A DNA stretch of 11,489 nucleotides from Candidatus Opitulatrix cubana (GTDB taxonomy: Bacteria > Actinomycetota > Actinomycetes > Actinomycetales > Bifidobacteriaceae). The stretch is taken from assembly GCA_031283665.1 (NCBI GenBank), contig JAITBJ010000070.1:1-11489 (forward strand), written 5' to 3'. Both the position numbers and the translations under genes were made by a program. Positions 1 to 6,326 of this stretch are shown here, piece after piece (positions within the stretch are counted from its first letter, which is position 1; every line of letters starts with the position of its first letter). The notes below the pieces were generated by a model. It searched no databases. It worked only from the letters and a program-made list of their open reading frames with translations, and was not told where the DNA came from.

Positions 1-259
1 AAGTATCGGAAGTATTAGCAATCCTATTCCTAGTTGTTGAAGAATCGAAAAAATTTCTACTGTTCTCTCCTGTAGATGTTGAAAAGGCCGCACCAACCCC
101 ATCCTGATCTTCTGCCAAATTATACGCACTATTTGTAGGCACCTCTGTGGATTGACCACTTGCCGAGGTCACACTTGGAATAGACCCAACCCCCAACACA
201 CGCCAGCCTTTTGTTGTTTTTCCACCATCAGCAACGGTTCCAGCTGTGCCAAATGACAC
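1..259 (-). CDS. Partial ORF of unknown function, possible surface-protein fragment (3' end outside window)
   Basis: I do not recognise this protein. A minus-strand frame is open from base 301 to the left edge, about 100 codons, while all three plus frames hit stops. An in-frame TAA lies at 302-304. There is no ATG, and the first plausible start is GTG at 257-259, without a visible Shine-Dalgarno. The translation reads like real protein: Gly/Ser/Thr-rich with few hydrophobic runs, containing GGKTTKGWRVLGVGS and later STGENSRNFF. No signal peptide follows the GTG. GC is about 47% by hand count, well above the neighbouring genes, which suggests a different history. A divergent pair of TATAAT elements lies just upstream, so it may be transcribed. 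It could be the N-terminus of a foreign gene, or a 5'-truncated remnant or silent cassette of a larger surface protein. Confidence 0.4.
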   Translation of the reverse strand, partial: MSFGTAGTVADGGKTTKGWRVLGVGSIPSVTSASGQSTEVPTNSAYNLAEDQDGVGAAFSTSTGENSRNFFDSSTTRNRIANTSDT

Positions 260-299
260 GCCGAGCGAGACCGTTTTAATGGTTGAAGCGAGGCGTGAA

Positions 300-326
300 A
301 ATTATAATAAGTAAAAATTATAACAA
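300..326 (-). promoter_or_regulatory. Putative leftward tandem -10 elements
   Basis: Read on the minus strand, two perfect TATAAT hexamers occur at 322-317 and 306-301. The first is preceded by TGT, giving a perfect extended -10 (TGNTATAAT); the second is preceded by TAT and is not extended. No convincing -35 hexamer is seen at 16-18 bp. Predicted transcription starts would be near 310 and 294, upstream of the GTG at 259. The promoter role is inferred from sequence only. Confidence 0.45.
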
Positions 327-327
327 A

Positions 328-349
328 TTGTTATAATTTTGTTATAATT
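328..349 (+). promoter_or_regulatory. Putative rightward tandem extended -10 promoters for the tail-fibre-like gene
   Basis: An 11-bp unit TTGTTATAATT occurs twice in perfect tandem (328-338 and 339-349). Each copy contains TGTTATAAT, a perfect extended -10, with hexamers at 332-337 and 343-348. Extended -10 promoters do not need a good -35, and none is seen. Starts would be near 344 and 355, giving a leader of roughly 100 nt before the ATG at 454. That leader holds the G8 tract and two copies of TTTGTAAAC (379-387 and 407-415). Confidence 0.5.
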
Positions 350-358
350 TGAGTGCAC

Positions 359-366
359 GGGGGGGG
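359..366 (+). repeat. G8 homopolymer in the leader of the tail-fibre-like gene
   Basis: Eight consecutive G residues stand in an otherwise AT-rich leader, 88 bp upstream of the chosen ATG and just downstream of the putative promoter. Such tracts are classical slippage sites. If translation began at the upstream in-frame TTG (349), the tract would be inside the coding frame, but that TTG has no ribosome-binding site. Confidence 0.8.
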
Positions 367-453
367 TTCGTCGATTTTTTTGTAAACTATAACAAGAAGG
401 TAATAATTTGTAAACACGATTTATTGCAAAACTACTATACAGAAAGAGACAAA

Positions 454-1116
454 ATGAAAAAGAAAATAAACAAAATTGGAGCAGCGCTAACAGTGCTAAC
501 TTTTGGTTTAATATGCGGAATCAGCGGATATGAATTGAAATCATCTACTGATAGCGCCACATCACCACTTCCAATTGCAAAAGGTGGTACAAGCGCAAAC
601 ACGGCAGAAACAGCAAGAGATAATTTGAGTTTATACTCTAAATCAGAAATAGACGCATCTATAGCATCAACCACAGACTGGAAAGCTGCCGGCATTAATG
701 TCGGAGACACAAGAATTTATACAAAACTATTTGATAACGTACCTTTATCATCATATCGCAGCGGATTTTCTGTTCCTTTAATCGTTCAAGACAATAACGG
801 AAGTAGAAAATTGGAGTTGTTTATAAATAGAGTCAACAGCGCTACACCTAGCTCAGCTCTGACTTCTGCTCAATACTGCGCCACAGGACCATCTACCGGT
901 CTATCATATGCAGTGGCTGTGCAGCAGTCCGGCTCTGTTTATTCAATATGGTTAACTATATGGGGTAATAGTTGGATTAATTTATCAGCTAAAAAGTATG
1001 GTCTTTATATTCCGTCAGGAGGCGGAAGTAGGATTTTTGAAACTGCATTAACTAATTCTAGTACTACTGCTCCAAGTGGAACGTCTAGTTGGATCACAGC
1101 TTCATCAGTATGCTAG
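454..1116 (+). CDS. Secreted or membrane-anchored protein with phage tail-fibre-like module
   Basis: The 220-residue protein starts at ATG 454, chosen for its purine-rich AGAAAGAG upstream and the N-terminus it gives: a KKKINK basic stretch followed by a hydrophobic segment (residues 8-26), typical of a signal peptide or signal anchor. Cys21 lies inside the hydrophobic stretch but the context LIC is a poor lipobox. Residues 39-58 contain LPIAKGGTSAN and TARDNL, closely resembling the LPxxxGGTGAxTxxxARxNLG signature of phage tail fibres. It is followed by YSKSEIDASI (61-70), resembling the YTKxEvDaLI motif also common there. The remaining 150 residues are a Ser/Thr/Gly-rich region with Cys142 and C-terminal Cys220 that I cannot assign. 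It is plausibly a surface adhesin or a domesticated tail-fibre fragment; the ligand is unknown. An upstream TTG start at 349 would give a 255-residue version and is unlikely. Confidence 0.8.
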   Translation: MKKKINKIGAALTVLTFGLICGISGYELKSSTDSATSPLPIAKGGTSANTAETARDNLSLYSKSEIDASIASTTDWKAAGINVGDTRIYTKLFDNVPLSSYRSGFSVPLIVQDNNGSRKLELFINRVNSATPSSALTSAQYCATGPSTGLSYAVAVQQSGSVYSIWLTIWGNSWINLSAKKYGLYIPSGGGSRIFETALTNSSTTAPSGTSSWITASSVC

Positions 1117-1180
1117 TATAGTAAATCAGTATAATAAACTAAAACCATTTTTTTCACACAATCATCTACTGTGAAACAGT

Positions 1181-1912
1181 TTACTCTGATAAGATTTTAT
1201 AGATTTTATCAAAAAGCTGTTCGGTAGCTTTAGCACGATGAGAATGAACATTTTTGAATGAGTCTGGCAGGTCAGCAAATGATCTGCCACCGCTTGGAGA
1301 GCTTTGATAATTTCCAAAATAGGCGTTTGGCATAAAAATTGGATCATAACCAAAACCGCCTGCACCAAGTCTTGCATCATTTAGATAACCATAGCATTTT
1401 CCTACTGCAACTTTCATCTGCGCTTCGCGAGAAGATGGTTTTTCAGAAGAGGGTTCAACGGATGGGCAAATAAGCGTCATGCAGCATAGGAAATGTGCAC
1501 TTCTGCCCTCAAACGGTATATCTTTCATTTGCGCAAGTAAAAGATTCATATTATCATCATTATCAGTGTGTGCACCTGACCACCTTGCAGAAAGTATGCC
1601 CGGTGCATTTCCTAAAATATCAACTATTAGTCCGCTATCATCTGCAAGAGTCGGCAGATTTGATTTTTCAAAAACAGCTTCAGCTTTCAGCTTTGAATTG
1701 TCTTCAAATGTTAAAGCCGTTTCAGGGATATCAGATATTTCAAAATCTGACGCAGTGCCAATAAAATCTAAAACAGATAAATCGCTTTCAGAATAGTTTT
1801 CTAAAATAAGACGCTTTAAAATTGAACGAAACTCGTTGAGTTTATGAACATTATTTGTGCCTAAAACCAGTTTTACATTCTGTTTTGGATTTTGAGACTT
1901 TTTATTATTCAT
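1181..1912 (-). CDS. rdgB: XTP/dITP diphosphatase (non-canonical purine NTP pyrophosphatase)
   Basis: RdgB/HAM1 family enzymes hydrolyse dITP, XTP and ITP to monophosphates and pyrophosphate in the cytosol, keeping deaminated purines out of DNA and RNA. Family motifs are all present: LVLGTNNVHKLNEF near residue 16, TFEDNSKLKA near 68, the catalytic LADDSGL at 89-95, GAGGFGYDPIF at 183-193 and SHRAKA at 224-229. At 243 residues it is longer than the usual 190-210. The excess is a 13-residue polar N-terminus and a Ser/Glu-rich insert at about 151-167. The start ATG lies 21 bp after the rph stop, with no clear Shine-Dalgarno. The rph-rdgB order is widespread in Actinobacteria and supports co-transcription. 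It converges with the tail-fibre-like gene across a 64-bp gap. Confidence 0.95.
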   Translation of the reverse strand: MNNKKSQNPKQNVKLVLGTNNVHKLNEFRSILKRLILENYSESDLSVLDFIGTASDFEISDIPETALTFEDNSKLKAEAVFEKSNLPTLADDSGLIVDILGNAPGILSARWSGAHTDNDDNMNLLLAQMKDIPFEGRSAHFLCCMTLICPSVEPSSEKPSSREAQMKVAVGKCYGYLNDARLGAGGFGYDPIFMPNAYFGNYQSSPSGGRSFADLPDSFKNVHSHRAKATEQLFDKIYKILSE

Positions 1913-1933
1913 ATATTTTTGATTTATATTTTG

Positions 1934-2659
1934 TTATTTATATAAGTTGTTTTGGAGCTTAAATAATTCACCGCATCCCTCATTTGCCAAATCAAGCAGC
2001 TGATTTAGTTCATCTCTATTAAAAGTTTGCCGCTCTGCAGTGCCTTGTATTTCTACATATTCGCCATTAGACGCCATCACCACATTCATATCGGTTTCAG
2101 CTCGTGAATCTTCTTCATAAGGCAAATCTAAAATAGGTGTGTTATTCAAAATGCCAACGCTGACTGCTGCAATTTGCTTTTCTAAAACTAAATCTATATC
2201 TGATATAAATCCATTTTCTTTTCCCCAAAGCAGAGCATCTTTCAGGGCCACCCATCCTCCTGTGATAGATGCACACCGTGTGCCGCCGTCTGCTTGCAAA
2301 ACATCACAATCTATAATAATTTGCGCTTCGCCAAGTGCTTCCAAGTTCACAGCTGCTCTCAAAGATCTTCCTATCAATCTTGATATTTCATGAGTTCTGC
2401 CACCGATTTTTCCTTTTCGCGATTCACGGGAGTTTCTCTCATTATTTGCTCTTGGAAGCATCTCATATTCACTAGTCACCCAGCCGCGGCCTGAGTCTTT
2501 CATCCATCTTGGAACCGAAGTATCAAATGTGGCAGTGCATAAAACTTTCGTGTTTCCAAAACTAACTAGCACACTTCCTTCACCGGCTTCTTGCCAGCCT
2601 CTCTCAATTTTAATATCTCTTAATTGGTTCGGTGCTCTTTTATCATTTCGTATATACAT
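1934..2659 (-). CDS. rph: Ribonuclease PH
   Basis: This is a phosphorolytic 3'-to-5' exoribonuclease that trims tRNA precursors beyond the CCA end, acting as a hexameric ring in the cytosol. The 241-residue length is normal for the family. Signature stretches are intact: RAPNQLRDI near the N-terminus, SGRGWVTSEYEMLPRA at 56-71, GGRTHEISRLIGRSLR at 86-101, the phosphate-binding region DCDVLQADGGTR at 117-128, and the acidic site EDSRAETDMNVVM at 183-195. The ATG at 2659 gives the expected N-terminus, but no Shine-Dalgarno is visible. It lies 75 bp downstream of the glycosyltransferase gene, so it may have its own promoter, though none is convincing. Confidence 0.97.
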   Translation of the reverse strand: MYIRNDKRAPNQLRDIKIERGWQEAGEGSVLVSFGNTKVLCTATFDTSVPRWMKDSGRGWVTSEYEMLPRANNERNSRESRKGKIGGRTHEISRLIGRSLRAAVNLEALGEAQIIIDCDVLQADGGTRCASITGGWVALKDALLWGKENGFISDIDLVLEKQIAAVSVGILNNTPILDLPYEEDSRAETDMNVVMASNGEYVEIQGTAERQTFNRDELNQLLDLANEGCGELFKLQNNLYK

Positions 2660-2715
2660 ATGTCTAGTTTATCAAGTAAACACAATTTATAAATAATCTA
2701 ATTTAGTGGATAATG

Positions 2716-2739
2716 TAATATCAGCAATATAATATCAGC
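2716..2739. repeat. Short direct repeat at the 3' end of the glycosyltransferase gene
   Basis: TAATATCAGC occurs at 2716-2725 and again at 2730-2739, a 14-bp period. The second copy includes the stop codon of the glycosyltransferase gene. It looks like a small tandem duplication at a gene end; no function is implied. Confidence 0.6.
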
Positions 2740-3958
2740 CGCCAGTGTGAACAATTGGCTTCCATTGTGGTTTAGAAAATATAGCCTGAAAAGATATAGG
2801 AATATAACTCATCACATATATAGGAAATGTGAGTGAATAAACTAGCAACTCTAAATTAGTAGCTCGTATATTTTTGCGCTCTGCAAACACAGTGATTATT
2901 ACAACTATTGACATAGGAATTGTGGAAGCTAAAAATCCTATAGCAAGAGTGTAAGTGGTGGAAATTTGACTCTCTAGGGAAACCGAATCAAAGAAAACAT
3001 AAATGGCTGCAAGGATTTCACGAATTATAAATATAACCATCCAAGGGCATAAAATCAACGACATATCAACTGATGAAAAATCTTTTTCATCTATTGCATG
3101 TGCTATCATTTGGCGTGAATAGTGACGGAAAACTTGCAAAAATCCTTTGGACCATCTAAGGCGCTGCCTCCAAGATTGCCGAAATGAAACTGGCTGCTCA
3201 TCATATAAAATTGCCTGACCGCAATATCCTATTTTATCTTTATGCAGTATGCAGTCAATACTAAACTCTAAATCTTCTGTCATCAAATGATGCTTCCATC
3301 CTTTATTTCTCTGCATCACTTTTTGCGAAAACAAAAATCCTGTGCCGCCTGCGTGGCAATTATTTCCCAAAATCATACGAGTGTTATTTATCATTCGTGA
3401 TTCTCTTATAAACCAAAGCGCTGTGCCAGATGACACCCAATTACCAGAGAAATTTTTAGAGTTTCTATAACTTGTGACCACATCATATCCAGCCGAAAAG
3501 CATTTATTCATCTGCTTCAGATAATCAGGCTCCATAGTGTTATCAGCGTCAAAAATTATAAACGCATCATATTTTTTCTCTTTTTTATCTTCCTGCATTT
3601 TATCAAATAAATATGCCAGCGCCCAACCTTTGCCAACTTGAGTAGTATTAAATCGTTCATAAACTGTGGCACCATATTTTCGTGAAATTTCAGCTGTGTT
3701 ATCAGTGCAATTATCTGCCACTATAAACACATCATACATAGAATCAGGATAATCTTGATCTTTTAGACACTGCAAAAGATTTCCAATCACAGTTTCTTCA
3801 TTTCGCGCACTAATTACAATTCCATATTTTTTTGGAGATGCATCAGGAAACACAATTGGTTTATGAGTCAAAGATACTATTACATAAGCCATCTGATAGA
3901 GAATATAAACTACTCCTATCAGCACTGTTAACGCATCAAATAAATATAAAATACCCAT
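2735..3958 (-). CDS. Membrane glycosyltransferase, family 2, processive type
   Basis: A 407-residue GT2 enzyme of the cellulose/hyaluronan/poly-GlcNAc synthase type, which polymerises a nucleotide sugar at the membrane. One N-terminal membrane segment (about 4-28) precedes a cytosolic GT-A domain. Catalytic signatures are in order: VISARNEE at 48-55, VADNCTDNT at 80-88, DAD at 137-139 (nucleotide-sugar and metal binding), TED at 227-229 (catalytic base) and QRLRW at 265-269, the Q-x-x-R-W mark of processive enzymes. About three hydrophobic segments follow (around 301-325, 334-358 and 370-394), and the tail carries QWKPIVHTGG. The start lies 6 bp after the sdaA stop, so the two are almost certainly co-transcribed. 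No partner genes (PilZ, deacetylase, exporter) are visible. The sugar is not predictable; an extracellular polysaccharide is the likely product. Confidence 0.88.
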   Translation of the reverse strand: MGILYLFDALTVLIGVVYILYQMAYVIVSLTHKPIVFPDASPKKYGIVISARNEETVIGNLLQCLKDQDYPDSMYDVFIVADNCTDNTAEISRKYGATVYERFNTTQVGKGWALAYLFDKMQEDKKEKKYDAFIIFDADNTMEPDYLKQMNKCFSAGYDVVTSYRNSKNFSGNWVSSGTALWFIRESRMINNTRMILGNNCHAGGTGFLFSQKVMQRNKGWKHHLMTEDLEFSIDCILHKDKIGYCGQAILYDEQPVSFRQSWRQRLRWSKGFLQVFRHYSRQMIAHAIDEKDFSSVDMSLILCPWMVIFIIREILAAIYVFFDSVSLESQISTTYTLAIGFLASTIPMSIVVIITVFAERKNIRATNLELLVYSLTFPIYVMSYIPISFQAIFSKPQWKPIVHTGG

Positions 3959-3964
3959 AAACTT

Positions 3965-5428
3965 TTAGCATGTAGTAAAGTTTTTTGCTAAACCGCCAAG
4001 TGCTGTTTCCCTATATTTTTCATTCATATCTTTTCCAGTTTCATTCATTGTGATAATAGTCTTATCAAGGCTTACTAAATGAGACCCTTGTGAGCACATT
4101 GCAAGCTGTGCAGCAGAGACTGCTGTGCGAGCAGAAATTGCATTACGCTCTATACACGGAATCTGGACAAGCCCTTTAATTGGGTCGCAAGTTAAACCAA
4201 GATGATGCTCTAATGCAATTTCTGCCGCATTTTCTATCTGCTTTGAGCTGCCTCCGTAAAGCTCGGTCAATCCTGCAGCAGCCATTGAAGATGCAGAACC
4301 TATTTCACCTTGACAGCCTACTTCTGCACCAGCAATAGATGCATAAGTCCTTATAATTGAGCAGATTATATTAGCTGTTAAAAGAAATCTGCCAATGCCT
4401 TTTTCAATCTGAGAAAGGGGCACATCCATAGCTTCTTGATCTCTAACCCATGTATACAAAACTGCTGGTATCACACCTGCTGAACCGTTTGTAGGAGCTG
4501 TAACCACTCTTTGACCATCGGCATTTTGCTCTGCCACAGCTAATGCATAAGCCATAAGCTTTTGATTTCCTATATTCTTTCCCTGCTGAGCTTCCTTAAT
4601 AAGCCTTTCAAACACAGACTTTGCTCTGCGGGGCACATTTAGCCCCCCTGGCAAAATGCCATCTTTTTTTAAACCCTCTTCCACGCTTTCACGCATAACC
4701 TCCCAAATCTTTTTCAAACCAGCTTCCAGTTCATCAGCCGAATAATTTTCAAGTTCATACTCTTTTGCTAGCTGCCAAAGTGTGATGCCTTTTTCTTCAC
4801 ACAGTCTTAAAGCATCTGTCATTGTTACAAATGGAAGCTCTTTATTTCTCAAAACAGGTTTTGCTATATTTACTAGCTCTCCTGATTTTTCGCGATATAA
4901 ATCTCTCGATTTTTCGCGATACAGAACAGCACCTCCGCCTATAGAAAAATAATCTCTCTCGGCAATTAGATTCTTTTTCTGTTTATCAGAGTAAGCGAAA
5001 AATCTCATAGCATTTGTGTGAGATGGATGGATTTTAACATTCGGTTTCAAAATGATTTTGTGATTTAATACACTATTATCAGCAGTGTTATCGGTTAGGG
5101 ACTTTACATATTCAGGATCTACTAGTGCTGGGTCATCGCCCTCAAGACCGGCTAAAACAGAATTAGTTACACCGTGACCAATAGATGTGGCAGCAAGAGA
5201 GCCGTAGAGTTCAATTGTAAAATATAAGTTTGCAGAATCTGAAAAGTTTTGATTTGTAGATTTTCTTTCAGATATATCAGCTTTTTTTTGAGCATCAAAT
5301 TTCTTTCGAGAATACTGGAAAAAATGTTTTGCTGCTCGCATAGGGCCTACTGTATGCGAGCTTGAGGGTCCTAGACCTATTGAGAATGTGTCAAACACGC
5401 ATATATAAACATTTTTTCTATTAGCCAT
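3965..5428 (-). CDS. sdaA: L-serine dehydratase, iron-sulfur dependent, single chain
   Basis: Converts L-serine to pyruvate and ammonia using a [4Fe-4S] cluster. The 487-residue chain has the small/beta domain first (IGLGPSSSHTVGPM at 17-30) and the catalytic alpha domain after about 200. Cluster cysteines are Cys372 (AEVGCQGEIGS), Cys414 (LTCDPIKG) and Cys425 (VQIPCIERNA), and the final residue is Cys487. Their spacings (42, 11 and 62 residues) match, as I recall them, the Legionella type-2 enzyme, where the C-terminal cysteine caps the cluster 'tail-in-mouth' and is displaced by serine. The chain exceeds the usual 455-460 residues because of a Lys/Ser/Asn-rich insert at about 41-66 and a duplicated LYREKS element at 169-184. 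It is divergent from the nuclease gene across 25 bp and leads the run sdaA-GT-rph-rdgB. Confidence 0.95.
   Translation of the reverse strand: MANRKNVYICVFDTFSIGLGPSSSHTVGPMRAAKHFFQYSRKKFDAQKKADISERKSTNQNFSDSANLYFTIELYGSLAATSIGHGVTNSVLAGLEGDDPALVDPEYVKSLTDNTADNSVLNHKIILKPNVKIHPSHTNAMRFFAYSDKQKKNLIAERDYFSIGGGAVLYREKSRDLYREKSGELVNIAKPVLRNKELPFVTMTDALRLCEEKGITLWQLAKEYELENYSADELEAGLKKIWEVMRESVEEGLKKDGILPGGLNVPRRAKSVFERLIKEAQQGKNIGNQKLMAYALAVAEQNADGQRVVTAPTNGSAGVIPAVLYTWVRDQEAMDVPLSQIEKGIGRFLLTANIICSIIRTYASIAGAEVGCQGEIGSASSMAAAGLTELYGGSSKQIENAAEIALEHHLGLTCDPIKGLVQIPCIERNAISARTAVSAAQLAMCSQGSHLVSLDKTIITMNETGKDMNEKYRETALGGLAKNFTTC
4878..4925. repeat. 24-bp tandem duplication inside sdaA
   Basis: Two adjacent 24-bp units (4878-4901 and 4902-4925) share GATTTTTCGCGATA and differ at a few positions. 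They encode LYREKSGE and LYREKSRD on the minus strand. The frame is kept, so the protein gains 8 residues in what should be a surface loop of the small domain. Confidence 0.8.
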
Positions 5429-5453
5429 AATACTTATATGATACCATTAATTT
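5429..5453. promoter_or_regulatory. 25-bp divergent start region between sdaA and the RecB-like nuclease
   Basis: Only 25 bp separate the two ATG codons, so any -35 element must lie inside the opposing gene. On the plus strand TACCAT (5442-5447) ends six bases before the ATG at 5454, the distance expected when transcription starts at the A of ATG; TATGAT (5437-5442) is an alternative -10. On the minus strand TATCAT and TATAAG lie a few bases before the sdaA ATG. No Shine-Dalgarno fits either gene, so leaderless transcripts in both directions are the simplest reading. Confidence 0.45.
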
Positions 5454-6326
5454 ATGTATAAAGCACGCCCTACTCTTTCACCAACTGCTGCAAAAAGTTT
5501 TGAAAAGTGCCCGCTCTCATTTAGATTAAATAAAATTGACAAAATCAAATTTCCATCATCTCCTGAAGCCGCAAAAGGGATTCTCGTGCATAAAATCTTA
5601 CAAGATGTATTTAATCAATTTGCTGATAAACGCAATTTAGATTATGCACTATCTATTATAGAAAGCTCTTGGAATAAACTAGCCGCTGATGATAAAAAAT
5701 TAGCACAAGAAAAGCAGTCCGGATTATCAGATTTAAAAATAGATAATTCATTTTTCGAAGATGCTAAAGAGCTTTTAGAAAGCTATTTCAAAATGGAAGA
5801 CCCTAGCAAAATATATTCCCAAAGTCAGGAGCAGTGGATCAGATTTAATACAGACGACGTATGCTTTTTAGGTCAAATAGACCGTGTAGATAAAAGCCCT
5901 GATGGACAGATAAGAATAGTAGACTATAAAACAGGAAAATCTCCAAATCCTAGATTTTTAGATGAAGTGATTTTCCAGCTCAGATTTTACGCATATTTAT
6001 GGGAGAAAAATTATAAACAGCCTCCTGCCCTTTTAACGCTATATTATCTGAAAGACGGAAAAGCTGTGGAAAGCTCTGTAAGCAAAAATGATATAGCTGC
6101 TCTTGAAAAAGAGATAACTGATATATGGAATAAGGTCAAAATATGTGCTACAGAAAATAATTGGGAAGCACGGCAAAATCCGCTTTGCGACTGGTGTGCA
6201 TATAAGGATGAATACTGCCCTATCTTTGGCGGCACTCCCCCTAAGATAAATCCTGCTAGCGTACAAACTGCTATTGGAGTAAAGCCAAAATCAGAAGCAG
6301 CTGAACCAAAATTAGAAAATGAATAA
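5454..6326 (+). CDS. RecB-family PD-(D/E)XK nuclease with Fe-S cluster cysteines
   Basis: A 290-residue stand-alone nuclease of the RecB/Cas4/AddB superfamily (COG2887-like), of the short type widespread in Actinobacteria. Core motifs are His46 (GILVHKILQD), Asp143 (FLGQIDRVD), Asp157-Tyr-Lys159 (IVDYKTGK) and Gln175...Tyr179 (QLRFYAY). Four cysteines sit where Cas4 and AddB hold a [4Fe-4S] cluster: Cys19 (FEKCPLSFRL) near the N-terminus, and Cys245, Cys248 and Cys255 (CDWC, then six residues, then C) near the C-terminus. The last 30 residues are polar and probably disordered. It presumably acts on DNA ends in repair; no helicase or CRISPR partner is present, so its partner is unknown. It overlaps the next gene by 8 bp. 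Confidence 0.92.
   Translation: MYKARPTLSPTAAKSFEKCPLSFRLNKIDKIKFPSSPEAAKGILVHKILQDVFNQFADKRNLDYALSIIESSWNKLAADDKKLAQEKQSGLSDLKIDNSFFEDAKELLESYFKMEDPSKIYSQSQEQWIRFNTDDVCFLGQIDRVDKSPDGQIRIVDYKTGKSPNPRFLDEVIFQLRFYAYLWEKNYKQPPALLTLYYLKDGKAVESSVSKNDIAALEKEITDIWNKVKICATENNWEARQNPLCDWCAYKDEYCPIFGGTPPKINPASVQTAIGVKPKSEAAEPKLENE

Larger units (their letters stand above)
300..349. repeat. Near-symmetric array of four 11-bp units
   Basis: Units of AATTATAACAA lie at 316-326 (exact) and 300-310 (one mismatch). The inverse, TTGTTATAATT, lies at 328-338 and 339-349 (both exact). The inner pair forms a perfect 13+1+13 palindrome at 314-340 centred on base 327. A further partial copy (TATAACAA) lies at 388-395. 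It may be an operator, a divergent promoter or a recombination site; the sequence alone does not decide. Confidence 0.7.

Noticed and set aside
349..453. Upstream TTG start giving a 35-residue extension of the tail-fibre-like protein
   Set aside because: No ribosome-binding site precedes the TTG, the extension hides the signal-type N-terminus, and the putative promoter overlaps it. The ATG at 454 has a purine-rich sequence at the right distance.
435..710. Minus-strand frame of 91 codons
   Set aside because: It lies fully inside the tail-fibre-like gene, has no family signal, and reads as the antisense of a Ser/Thr-rich protein.
1152..1180. Possible bidirectional terminator between the convergent genes
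   Set aside because: There is a 7-bp stem with an 11-nt loop (TTTCACA/TGTGAAA) and a small overlapping hairpin, but neither strand has a T-tract after the stem; the T-run lies on the wrong side.
1479..1796. Plus-strand frames over rdgB, and similar ones over rph, the dsbA-like gene and the kinase
   Set aside because: They oppose well-supported genes and have no start context or recognisable domain.
2667..2681. Inverted repeat GTTTATCAAGTAAAC upstream of rph as an operator
   Set aside because: Arms of only 5 bp in AT-rich DNA, a single copy, and no known regulator signature.
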